Under the pieces are notes generated by a model. That model saw only the letters and a program-made list of their open reading frames with translations, ran no database searches and was not told the origin of the DNA. Made by a program: the position numbers and the translations under genes. 9,055 nucleotides of DNA from Candidatus Omnitrophota bacterium (GTDB lineage Bacteria > Omnitrophota > Gorgyraeia > Gygaellales > Profunditerraquicolaceae). Position 1 is the first letter of the stretch, and the number at the start of each line of letters is the position of its first letter. Below are positions 1-5,698 of the stretch, in pieces. Location of the stretch: the NCBI GenBank assembly GCA_030691585.1, contig JAUYEC010000186.1, positions 1 to 9,055 of the forward strand, given 5' to 3'.

Positions 1-2
1 AC

Positions 3-26
3 AACGAGCGAAACGGACAAATATGA
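3..26 (+). CDS. Possible last codons of an upstream gene (partial)
   Basis: The frame beginning at base 3 reads seven codons to a TGA at 24-26, which overlaps the plsX ATG in an ATGA junction. plsX has no clear Shine-Dalgarno sequence, so a translationally coupled upstream gene is reasonable; in many bacteria rpmF (ribosomal protein L32) sits here. Seven codons cannot identify the product, and frame 1 is also open across this edge, so the assignment is weak. Confidence 0.25.
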   Translation, partial: NERNGQI

Positions 27-1018
27 AAATAGTCGTAGACGCAATGGGCGGCGACCATGGCCCTGGAGTTGTCGTAGAAGGGGCAGTGGCCGCGGTCAAG
101 GAATACGGTAACGATATTATCCTTATCGGCGATGTTGAAAAGATAAAGCCGTTTTTGGATAAGACCGGTTATAAGGGTGGAAAAATTACCCTGTATCCGG
201 CTGAAGAAGTTATAGAGATGCATGAATCTCCGGCCACCAGCGTGCGGCGCAAGAGAAAATCTTCTATTGTGCTGGGCGTGGAACTGGTTAAAGAAGGCAA
301 GGCCGACGCTTTTTTCAGCGCCGGAAATACCGGCGCTGTTGTCTGCGCCGCTACTCTCGGCCTGGGCCTCTTACCTTCGGTGGAGCGGCCGGGTATTGCC
401 ATTGTCACTCCTACCCTTAAAGGCATATCTTTGATCGTGGATGTGGGCGCTAATATTGATCCCAAGCCGCTGCATTTATTGCAATACGGCATCATGGGCA
501 GCGCCTATATGCAGAATATATTCAATAAACCCAGCCCTACGGTAGGCCTCTTGAATGTCGGAGAGGAAGAAACCAAGGGTACGGATTTTGTAAAAGAGAC
601 TTACGAGTTATTATCCAAGAGCAAGTTGAATTTTGTCGGCAATGTCGAGGGCAAGGCTATTTTTTCCGGCAAGTGCGACGTGATCGTCTGCGACGGATTC
701 GTCGGTAACGTCGCACTCAAGGTCACTGAAGGCACGGCTGAAGCGATCCAGGTATTTTTAAAGCGGCATCTGTTGAAGGCCAATATACTCGGCAAGATCG
801 GTATATTGCTTTTAAGAGGCACTTTTAAGAAATTCAAAAGAGAAATGGATTACGCCGAATACGGCGGAGCGCCATTGCTGGGCGTAAACGGTGTAGTGAT
901 GATCGGCCATGGCCGCTCTAACGCCAGGGCGATCATGAACGCTATCCGTGCCGCGGGCGCAGAAGTTGAGCGCCAGGTGACCCGGAAGATCGAGGAAGCT
1001 TTAAATAAGCAGGACTAG
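23..1018 (+). CDS. plsX: Phosphate acyltransferase PlsX
   Basis: PlsX makes acyl-phosphate from acyl-ACP and inorganic phosphate. PlsY then uses it to acylate glycerol-3-phosphate, so PlsX links fatty-acid and phospholipid synthesis; it is a cytosolic, membrane-associated enzyme. The 331-residue protein has the family's usual length and landmarks: the N-terminal DAMGGD (6-11), SAGNTGA (99-105), NVGEE (178-182), CDGFVGN (223-229) and YGGAPLLGVNG (280-290). The ATG at 23 gives the classical MKIVVDAMGGD start; the reading frame is open further upstream, but the family begins here. No strong ribosome site precedes it, and an ATGA overlap with an upstream frame suggests coupling. fabH follows after six bases, the usual plsX-fabH order. 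Nothing is odd in the sequence. Confidence 0.97.
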   Translation: MKIVVDAMGGDHGPGVVVEGAVAAVKEYGNDIILIGDVEKIKPFLDKTGYKGGKITLYPAEEVIEMHESPATSVRRKRKSSIVLGVELVKEGKADAFFSAGNTGAVVCAATLGLGLLPSVERPGIAIVTPTLKGISLIVDVGANIDPKPLHLLQYGIMGSAYMQNIFNKPSPTVGLLNVGEEETKGTDFVKETYELLSKSKLNFVGNVEGKAIFSGKCDVIVCDGFVGNVALKVTEGTAEAIQVFLKRHLLKANILGKIGILLLRGTFKKFKREMDYAEYGGAPLLGVNGVVMIGHGRSNARAIMNAIRAAGAEVERQVTRKIEEALNKQD

Positions 1019-1024
1019 ACGCCG

Positions 1025-2002
1025 ATGAAAAAAGTAGGAATAATCGGAACAGGTGAGTATCTGCCGAAAAAGGTCTTGACCAACGCGGCCCTGGAAAAAA
1101 TGGTGGATACTTCCGATGAATGGATCACAACGCGTACGGGTATAAAAGAGCGGCGTATGCGCGCCAAGAACGAGGCTACCAGCGACCTGGCGTGTAAGGC
1201 GGCAAAGCAGGCGTTGGAGGATGCGCGCCTGAAGCCGCAGGATATCGATCTTATTATCGTGGCGACGATCACGCCGGATATGCCTTTTCCGTCGGTGGCC
1301 TGCCTTTTGCAGAACACGCTGGGGGCGACCCGGGCCGTCTGTTTTGATATTTCGGCTGCCTGCGCCGGATTTGTTTATGCAATTTCGATTGCCAGGCAAT
1401 TTATCTCCCGGGGAGCCTATAAAAACGCGTTGGTGGTGGGTGCTGAGACATTGTCGTCGGTAACGGATTGGCAGGACCGTAACACCTGCGTTCTCTTTGG
1501 AGACGGAGCGGGTGCGGTGGTCTTAGGGGAAGTAAAATCCGGCGGGATACTTTCTGCCTATTTAGGCAGTGACGGCTCAAAAAAAGACTTGCTCTATATT
1601 CCGGCAGGCGGCTCAAGAATGCCGTCTACTCATCAGACCGTAGATGCGCGGCTGCATTATATTAAAATGCAGGGCAATGAGTTGTTTAAGCTTGCGGTAA
1701 CACTCATGGCCGAAGCGGCGCAGGTGGCCATAAAAGAGGCCGGCCTTGAATGTAAAGACGTAGATCTGGTTATTCCTCACCAGGCCAATATCCGTATAAT
1801 CCTTGCCATGGCTAAGAAATTAAAACTCCCCAGAGAAAAGATCTATCTTAATATTGAAAAATACGGCAATATGTCTTCGGCCTCAACCGCGACAGCCTTA
1901 TGCGAGGCGGTCAAAGAGGGCCGCGTCAAAAAGGGCGACATAGTGCTTTTGGATGCCTTTGGCGCGGGCCTGGTTTGGGGCGCCTGTGTGATCAAATGGT
2001 AA
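1025..2002 (+). CDS. fabH: 3-oxoacyl-ACP synthase III (FabH)
   Basis: FabH starts chains by condensing acetyl-CoA (or a branched acyl-CoA) with malonyl-ACP. The 325-residue thiolase-fold protein shows the complete triad: Cys113 in DISAACAGF, His252 in PHQAN and Asn282 in YGNMSSAS. It also has the substrate-tunnel motif DEWITTRTGI (31-40) and FGDGAGAVV (158-166). Length and spacing match E. coli FabH (Cys112, His244, Asn274). The start lies six bases after plsX; AGGA at 1011-1014 is a weak ribosome site ten bases upstream, so coupling with plsX is likely. Its last seven bases overlap fabD. Primer preference (acetyl versus branched) cannot be read from the sequence. Nothing is damaged. Confidence 0.97.
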   Translation: MKKVGIIGTGEYLPKKVLTNAALEKMVDTSDEWITTRTGIKERRMRAKNEATSDLACKAAKQALEDARLKPQDIDLIIVATITPDMPFPSVACLLQNTLGATRAVCFDISAACAGFVYAISIARQFISRGAYKNALVVGAETLSSVTDWQDRNTCVLFGDGAGAVVLGEVKSGGILSAYLGSDGSKKDLLYIPAGGSRMPSTHQTVDARLHYIKMQGNELFKLAVTLMAEAAQVAIKEAGLECKDVDLVIPHQANIRIILAMAKKLKLPREKIYLNIEKYGNMSSASTATALCEAVKEGRVKKGDIVLLDAFGAGLVWGACVIKW

Positions 2003-2967
2003 ACCAGGGCCCAGCATATCTTTTTACCGGCCAGGGCAGCCAGTACCCTGGCATGGGCAAGGATCTTTATGAAGCGTTCCCGGAAAGCCGCGCTATCTTT
2101 GATAAAGCGGATAAAGTGCTGGGGTTTTCCTTAACTCGCCTATGTTTTGAAGGCCCCCCGGAAGAATTGACTAAAACACAGAATTGTCAACCGGCCATAT
2201 TGACGGTAAGCATAGCGGCCTTTGAAGCGTTTAAAGCCAGGGTCACCCCTCGACTTGGTTCGACTTCGCTGGCCACAGGCCGCTCGGGGCAAGAGGGTCA
2301 AGGGTTAAGGGTTAAGTTTATGGCGGGCCTTAGCCTGGGTGAGTATTCGGCTTTGTGTGCTGCAGGAACATTCTCTTTTGAGGCGGGACTGAAGCTGGTG
2401 AGAATTAGGGCCGAGATCATGGATGAGGCCACGCGCCGGCATCCCGGTACCATGGCCGCGGTTCTGGATCTTGACATTGAAAAAATAAGAGATATTTGTT
2501 TAAAATCGGGCGCTGAGATCGCCAATATAAATGCTCCCGGCCAGATCGTTATTTCCGGGAACAAGGAGGCAGTAGGCAAGGCCTCTGAATTATGCGTTGA
2601 AGCCGGGGCAAAGCGGGTGATCGAATTAGAAGTAAGTGGCGCGTTTCATTCATCGCTTATGCTTGAGGCCTCCGCGGAATTAAAGCAGGCCCTGCAAAAT
2701 ACTGTGATTTCGGCTCCGCTTGTACCGGTAATCGCCAACTATACCGCGTCAACGCAATCTAAGGCTGCAGAGATAGAGCAAAACCTGGTCTATCAGTTGT
2801 ACAAGCCGGTGAGGTGGGTGGAGTCGGTGCAGTACATGCTCTCGCAGGGTGTAGATAAATTTTATGAATTCGGCCCGGGTAAAGTTCTAAAGGGCCTGAT
2901 GTGGCGCATAGATCCTGAAGCTGTTGTGGTAAATATAGAGAAGAAAGAAGACATCCTTAGCCTGTAG
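1996..2967 (+). CDS. fabD: Malonyl-CoA:ACP transacylase (FabD) with an in-frame repeat insertion
   Basis: FabD moves malonyl from CoA to ACP, supplying the extender unit. I place the start at the ATG inside the fabH end (7-base overlap), because MVNQGPAYLFTGQGSQ matches the family N-terminus; the frame is open further upstream but that part is fabH read out of frame. Catalytic features: GQGSQ (12-16), nucleophile Ser113 in GLSLGEYSAL, Arg138, His218 in GAFHSS and GPGKVL (293-298). The usual GHSLG is GLSLG, which is common in the family. At 323 residues it is longer than typical (about 305-315). The surplus is at about 82-107, between the helix ending AFEAFK and the active-site strand FMAGLSLG, and it looks repeat-derived (see 2239-2316). 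The TAG stop lies inside the palindrome at 2963-2993. With all active-site residues present, the enzyme is probably functional. Confidence 0.95.
   Translation: MVNQGPAYLFTGQGSQYPGMGKDLYEAFPESRAIFDKADKVLGFSLTRLCFEGPPEELTKTQNCQPAILTVSIAAFEAFKARVTPRLGSTSLATGRSGQEGQGLRVKFMAGLSLGEYSALCAAGTFSFEAGLKLVRIRAEIMDEATRRHPGTMAAVLDLDIEKIRDICLKSGAEIANINAPGQIVISGNKEAVGKASELCVEAGAKRVIELEVSGAFHSSLMLEASAELKQALQNTVISAPLVPVIANYTASTQSKAAEIEQNLVYQLYKPVRWVESVQYMLSQGVDKFYEFGPGKVLKGLMWRIDPEAVVVNIEKKEDILSL
2239..2316 (+). repeat. Repeat-like in-frame insertion within fabD
   Basis: This segment encodes FabD residues 82-107, roughly 17 more residues than E. coli FabD has at this point. It ends in a tandem heptamer, GGGTCAA then GGGTTAA twice (2295-2315). 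It begins with a segment bounded by CCCC (2246-2249) and GGGG (2286-2289), holding TCGACTT twice at a 10-base spacing and GGCC-ACA-GGCC. The low-complexity Gly/Ser/Arg/Gln peptide is unlike the surrounding conserved fold. The call as an inserted mobile or expanded repeat is inference; the exact boundaries are approximate. Confidence 0.6.
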
Positions 2968-2993
2968 GGACAGGTTTTAAACCTGTCCCTACA
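2963..2993. repeat. 31-base perfect palindrome spanning the fabD stop
   Basis: Arms of 15 bases pair perfectly around a single central T: TGTAGGGACAGGTTT on the left and its exact reverse complement on the right. The fabD stop codon TAG (2965-2967) is in the left arm. A second copy of the same architecture lies at 4182-4212 with paired substitutions. It sits 20 bases before the fabG start and 10 bases before its ribosome site GGAGGG (3004-3009), so as RNA it would form a very strong hairpin. There is no T-run directly after it, so a terminator is not the obvious reading. Confidence 0.9.
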
Positions 2994-3013
2994 GATACTT
3001 TTTGGAGGGCTAA

Positions 3014-3757
3014 ATGTTATTGAAGGATAAAGTAGCTTTGGTAACGGGAGGGGCAAGGGGTATAGGCCGCGCCATTGCCTTGGCTTTCGCGCAAGAAGGA
3101 GCGGATATCGCGATTGGCGATGTAAACCTGGAGCTTGCCCAGAAAACTGCCGCTGAGATTGAAGGTTTAGGCAGAAAAGCGCTGGCGCTTAAGTTCGACG
3201 TGACCAACTTTTCCGATACAGAAGCCGCTTTAAACAAAATTCTTGACAAATTTACAAAGGTTGATATATTAGTTAACAACGCTGGTATCACTAAGGACGG
3301 TTTGATGCTTAGGATGAGCCAGCAGGACTGGGATGCTGTTTTAAGCGTAAATTTAGGCGGGACATTCAATTGCATTAAGGCAGTGTCCCGGCCGATGATA
3401 AAACAGCGTTCCGGCAAGATCATCAGTATTGCCTCTATAATCGGTATTATAGGCAACCCTGGACAAGCTAATTATTCAGCTTCAAAAGCAGGCATCATCG
3501 CTCTGACAAAAACAGCCGCCAAAGAATTATCCAGCCGCAATATAAACGTCAACGCGGTGGCTCCGGGGTTTATCCAGACCGAAATGACAGACAAGCTTCC
3601 TGAGGAGATAAAGAATAAGATGAAGGAGGCTATTCCCCTGGGGCGGTTCGGCAAGCCGGAAGACGTGGCAGCGGTATGTGTGTTCCTGGCATCAGTTGAG
3701 TCCGCCTACATTACCGGCCAGACGATCGTGGTTGACGGCGGTATGGTTATGGCATGA
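3014..3757 (+). CDS. fabG: 3-oxoacyl-ACP reductase (FabG)
   Basis: FabG reduces 3-oxoacyl-ACP to 3-hydroxyacyl-ACP with NADPH, the first reduction of each elongation cycle. The 247-residue short-chain dehydrogenase has the dinucleotide motif TGGARGIG (11-18), NNAG (88-91) and the complete catalytic tetrad Asn113, Ser141, Tyr154, Lys158 (YSASK), plus the PG motif after the active site and a C-terminal DGG as in classical FabG. The start is supported by GGAGGG at 3004-3009. The gene is separated from fabD by 46 bases, most of them the palindrome at 2963-2993, and is followed after 27 bases by acpP. The acpP neighbour favours FabG over other short-chain dehydrogenases. Nothing is missing. Confidence 0.97.
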   Translation: MLLKDKVALVTGGARGIGRAIALAFAQEGADIAIGDVNLELAQKTAAEIEGLGRKALALKFDVTNFSDTEAALNKILDKFTKVDILVNNAGITKDGLMLRMSQQDWDAVLSVNLGGTFNCIKAVSRPMIKQRSGKIISIASIIGIIGNPGQANYSASKAGIIALTKTAAKELSSRNINVNAVAPGFIQTEMTDKLPEEIKNKMKEAIPLGRFGKPEDVAAVCVFLASVESAYITGQTIVVDGGMVMA

Positions 3758-3784
3758 CGTTTTAATAACAAGGAGGAAAAAAGA

Positions 3785-4024
3785 ATGGCAGTTCAAGATA
3801 AGGTTAAGTCAATTATAGCGGAACAATTAGGAGTAAAGCCCGAAGAGGTGACACCCGAGGCATCCTTTGTCGATGACCTGGGCGCTGATTCTCTGGATAC
3901 GGTAGAGTTGGTTATGGCCTTAGAAGAGGAGTTCGGCATTGAGATACCCGACGAAGATGCCGAGAAGATCGCCACCGTCGCGGACGCGGTGAAGTACATT
4001 GAAGAAAAGACAACGAATAAATAG
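3785..4024 (+). CDS. acpP: Acyl carrier protein (ACP)
   Basis: ACP carries the growing acyl chain on a phosphopantetheine arm and is the shared substrate of FabD, FabG, FabF and PlsX. The 79-residue acidic protein has the attachment site Ser36 in GADSLDTVEL and the typical four-helix pattern (helix II ELVMALEEEFGIEIPDEDA). A consensus ribosome site AGGAGG (3771-3776), eight bases before the ATG, is the best in the window, as expected for the most abundant protein of the operon. Downstream, a terminator-like hairpin at 4054-4091 may raise acpP transcript relative to fabF. The sequence is ordinary in every respect. Confidence 0.98.
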   Translation: MAVQDKVKSIIAEQLGVKPEEVTPEASFVDDLGADSLDTVELVMALEEEFGIEIPDEDAEKIATVADAVKYIEEKTTNK

Positions 4025-4053
4025 GTCCTACAAAATATAGATGCTCGAGGTTT

Positions 4054-4091
4054 CTTACCCCGCCCGTTTGCTTATGAGCGGGGTAAGTTTT
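4054..4091 (+). terminator. Terminator-like hairpin after acpP
   Basis: CTTACCCCGC (4054-4063) pairs perfectly with GCGGGGTAAG (4078-4087) across a 14-base loop, and TTTT follows at 4088-4091. The strong GC stem and its place 30 bases after the acpP stop suit an intrinsic terminator or partial attenuator. The T-tract is short, so read-through into fabF is likely. It could instead be another repeat copy, given the neighbouring hairpins. Confidence 0.55.
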
Positions 4092-4154
4092 ATCCCGACT
4101 TTCGATCCTTGTTTATATTCGTTTAAAACGTCGGGATTTCCTGCCTGCTGGCAG
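4092..4154. repeat. Further inverted repeats between acpP and fabF
   Basis: ATCCCGAC (4092-4099) is matched by GTCGGGAT (4130-4137) with a 30-base AT-rich spacer. Immediately after, CTGCC (4141-4145) pairs with GGCAG (4150-4154) around TGCT. Both lie in the 200-base gap between acpP and fabF, which holds no supportable gene. Their role is unknown; the first resembles repeat-type inverted sequence more than a regulatory site. Confidence 0.5.
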
Positions 4155-4156
4155 AT

Positions 4157-4166
4157 TGTCCCTACA
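4157..4166. repeat. Half copy of the 31-base palindrome
   Basis: TGTCCCTACA repeats exactly the distal ten bases of the right arm of the palindrome at 2963-2993. It can also pair in the alternative hairpin CCCTACAAT (4160-4168) with ATTGTAGGG (4180-4188), which would compete with the full palindrome at 4182-4212. It could be a decayed or partial copy. Confidence 0.5.
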
Positions 4167-4181
4167 ATGGAACGCATTAAT

Positions 4182-4212
4182 TGTAGGGGCGGGTTTAAAA
4201 CCCGCCCCTACA
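4182..4212. repeat. 31-base perfect palindrome upstream of fabF
   Basis: This has the same architecture as 2963-2993: TGTAGGGGCGGGTTT, a central A, then the exact reverse complement. Relative to the first copy, arm positions 8 and 10 change A to G, and both partner positions change T to C, so pairing is preserved. The last base is also the first base of the probable fabF ribosome site AGGTG (4212-4216). Read in the frame that runs into fabF, it would encode GAGLKPAPT, a peptide I recall as a frequent artefact of this repeat type in annotated genomes. Confidence 0.9.
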
Positions 4213-4224
4213 GGTGTTACTAAT

Positions 4225-5472
4225 ATGAAAAAAAATAGGGTAGTAATCACAGGTTTGGGTATTATTTCTCCGGTTGGTAACGGAGTCAGCGCTTTCTGGC
4301 AGTCTTTAAAAGACGGCTTGAGTGGCGTGGGCCCTTTGACTACGTTTGATCCGGCGCTGTTTGATTCGCGCATCGCAGCAGAAGTCAAGGGATTTGATCC
4401 GGCCGCCTACGGCATGACCACTAAAGACGTCAGGCGTATGGATAAATTCGGCCAGTACGCCGTGGCCAGCGCCAAAGAAGCCATTGAGTCTTCGGGCTTG
4501 GTTTTAGATGCCGAAGACCGTGACCGCATAGGTGTCCTTATCGGCTCAGGTATCGGCAGTTTGCATACTATTGAGGTCCAGCATAAGATCATGCTGGAAA
4601 AAGGGCCGTCGCGGATGTCGCCTTTTCTTATTCCCATGCTGATCGTTAATGAAGCCGCGGGACAGGTGGGGATCAATTTCGGGCTAAGGGGCCCGAATTC
4701 CTGCGTGGCCACTGCCTGCGCTTCGGGATCGCATGCGATCGGGGATGCATTTCGCATCATTGAACGCGGCGATGCCGATGTGATGGTCTGCGGCGGCACG
4801 GAAAGCTGCATCGTTCCCACCGGAGTAGGCGGATTTTGCGCCTTAAAAGCGCTTTCTACCAGGAATGATGATCCGGGGAAGGCCAGCCGTCCTTTTGACC
4901 GCGAACGTGATGGTTTTGTAATGGGCGAAGGGTGCGGCCTGGTAATTTTGGAGACCCTGGAGCATGCCAGAAAAAGAAAAGCCGGAATTATTGCTGAGAT
5001 CGTCGGTTATGGTATGTCTTGTGATGCTTATCACATGACCGCTCCGGACCCCGAAGGGCACGGCGCTGCCCGGGCGATGAAAATGGCGATCAAAGACGCC
5101 GGGATCAATGCTGGCGACATAGATTATATCAACGCGCACGGTACTTCCACGAAACTAAACGACAAGATCGAGACCATCGCTATAAAAAATGCCTTTGGCG
5201 CGCAGGCTAAAAAAGTTATGATATCATCAACTAAATCAATGACCGGCCATCTTTTGGGTGCCGCAGGAGGCGTCGAGTTTGTCGCTTGCTGCCTTGCTAT
5301 TAGAGACGGAGTCGTGCCGCCTACCATAAATTATGAATACCCCGATCCTGATTGTGACCTCGATTATGTGCCCAACACCGCGCGTTCTGTCAATATCAAA
5401 GTATGCATGTCAAATTCCCTGGGATTCGGCGGGCATAATGCCAGCCTTATCGTTAGAAGGTTCAAGGATTAA
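4225..5472 (+). CDS. fabF: 3-oxoacyl-ACP synthase II (FabF)
   Basis: FabF condenses malonyl-ACP with acyl-ACP in elongation. I start it at ATG 4225 (MKKNRVVITGLGIISPVGN), the conserved N-terminus. An upstream in-frame ATG at 4156 would add 23 residues made largely by the palindromic repeat, so I reject it. AGGTG at 4212-4216, eight bases upstream, is a plausible ribosome site. The 415-residue protein has the Cys-His-His triad: Cys165 in ATACASGSH, His305 in NAHGTST and His342 in KSMTGHLLGAAG, with Lys337. It also has the C-terminal SNSLGFGGHN (396-405). GTSTKLNDK carries Lys where Pro is more usual, a minor change. It is separated from acpP by 200 bases with hairpins, so it may be expressed differently from the rest of the operon. 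Confidence 0.97.
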   Translation: MKKNRVVITGLGIISPVGNGVSAFWQSLKDGLSGVGPLTTFDPALFDSRIAAEVKGFDPAAYGMTTKDVRRMDKFGQYAVASAKEAIESSGLVLDAEDRDRIGVLIGSGIGSLHTIEVQHKIMLEKGPSRMSPFLIPMLIVNEAAGQVGINFGLRGPNSCVATACASGSHAIGDAFRIIERGDADVMVCGGTESCIVPTGVGGFCALKALSTRNDDPGKASRPFDRERDGFVMGEGCGLVILETLEHARKRKAGIIAEIVGYGMSCDAYHMTAPDPEGHGAARAMKMAIKDAGINAGDIDYINAHGTSTKLNDKIETIAIKNAFGAQAKKVMISSTKSMTGHLLGAAGGVEFVACCLAIRDGVVPPTINYEYPDPDCDLDYVPNTARSVNIKVCMSNSLGFGGHNASLIVRRFKD

Positions 5473-5493
5473 ATAAATGATCAGGGTCGATCT

Positions 5494-5681
5494 GTTCCGT
5501 AGGACGTAGGACGTCCGCTCCCCGCCAAAAAAACGTGGCGGGTCGCTAGGACGTAGGACGTAAATTCAAAAGATAAATAAACGTGGTATTCAATATAGGT
5601 TCTAAATTACGATTTTGACTTTGGTTTTACGTCCAACGTCCCACGTCCCAGTGAGCGAAGCGAACGGACGTCCCACGGAAC
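5494..5681. repeat. Nested inverted-repeat element made of CGT-N4 heptads
   Basis: This fills most of the 226-base gap between fabF and leuC, where no gene is supportable. Outer arms 5494-5517 and 5665-5681 pair end to end, apart from one extra heptamer on the left. Inner arms 5549-5564 and 5626-5641 match at 15 of 16 positions. Between the left arms, CCCGCC (5521-5526) and GGCGGG (5537-5542) form a small hairpin. All four arms have a seven-base period: CGTNNNN three times from 5498 and twice from 5552, and NNNNACG three times from 5625 and twice from 5664. The centre (5565-5625) is AT-rich and unique. No transposase is encoded; a non-autonomous repeat is the likely reading. Confidence 0.8.
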
Positions 5682-5687
5682 TTATTG

Positions 5688-5693
5688 TATAAT
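5688..5693 (+). promoter_or_regulatory. Candidate -10 box for a leaderless leuC transcript
   Basis: A perfect TATAAT ends five bases before the leuC ATG at 5699, placing the expected transcription start at or next to the A of the start codon. No Shine-Dalgarno sequence precedes leuC, which fits a leaderless mRNA. No convincing -35 box is found at 16-18 bases; that position falls in the right arm of the repeat ending at 5681. Confidence 0.45.
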
Positions 5694-5698
5694 TAGAT

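Noticed and set aside
1..22. FapR-type operator upstream of plsX
   Set aside because: Only 22 bases are visible and they hold no inverted repeat; the region needed is outside the window.
1900..1995. Upstream start for fabD inside fabH
   Set aside because: The extra 32 residues are fabH read in another frame and have no family similarity; ATG 1996 fits the FabD start.
2963..2993. Palindrome as an intrinsic terminator of fabD
   Set aside because: The stem is perfect but no T-run follows directly, and fabG and acpP downstream belong to the same operon.
4041..4223. 60-codon open frame between acpP and fabF
   Set aside because: It runs through hairpins and the repeat, has no ribosome site and shows no protein-like character.
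4156..4224. N-terminal extension of fabF from ATG 4156
   Set aside because: The added residues include GAGLKPAPT, which is the palindromic repeat read in frame. The conserved FabF N-terminus begins at 4225 with a usable ribosome site.
5565..5625. Possible small RNA or leader peptide in the AT-rich core of the fabF-leuC element
   Set aside because: No start codon with a ribosome site, no leucine-codon run and no recognisable riboswitch or T-box pattern.
5494..5681. CRISPR-like array
   Set aside because: Units are seven bases without unique spacers of regular length; the arrangement is inverted, not direct repeat-spacer.
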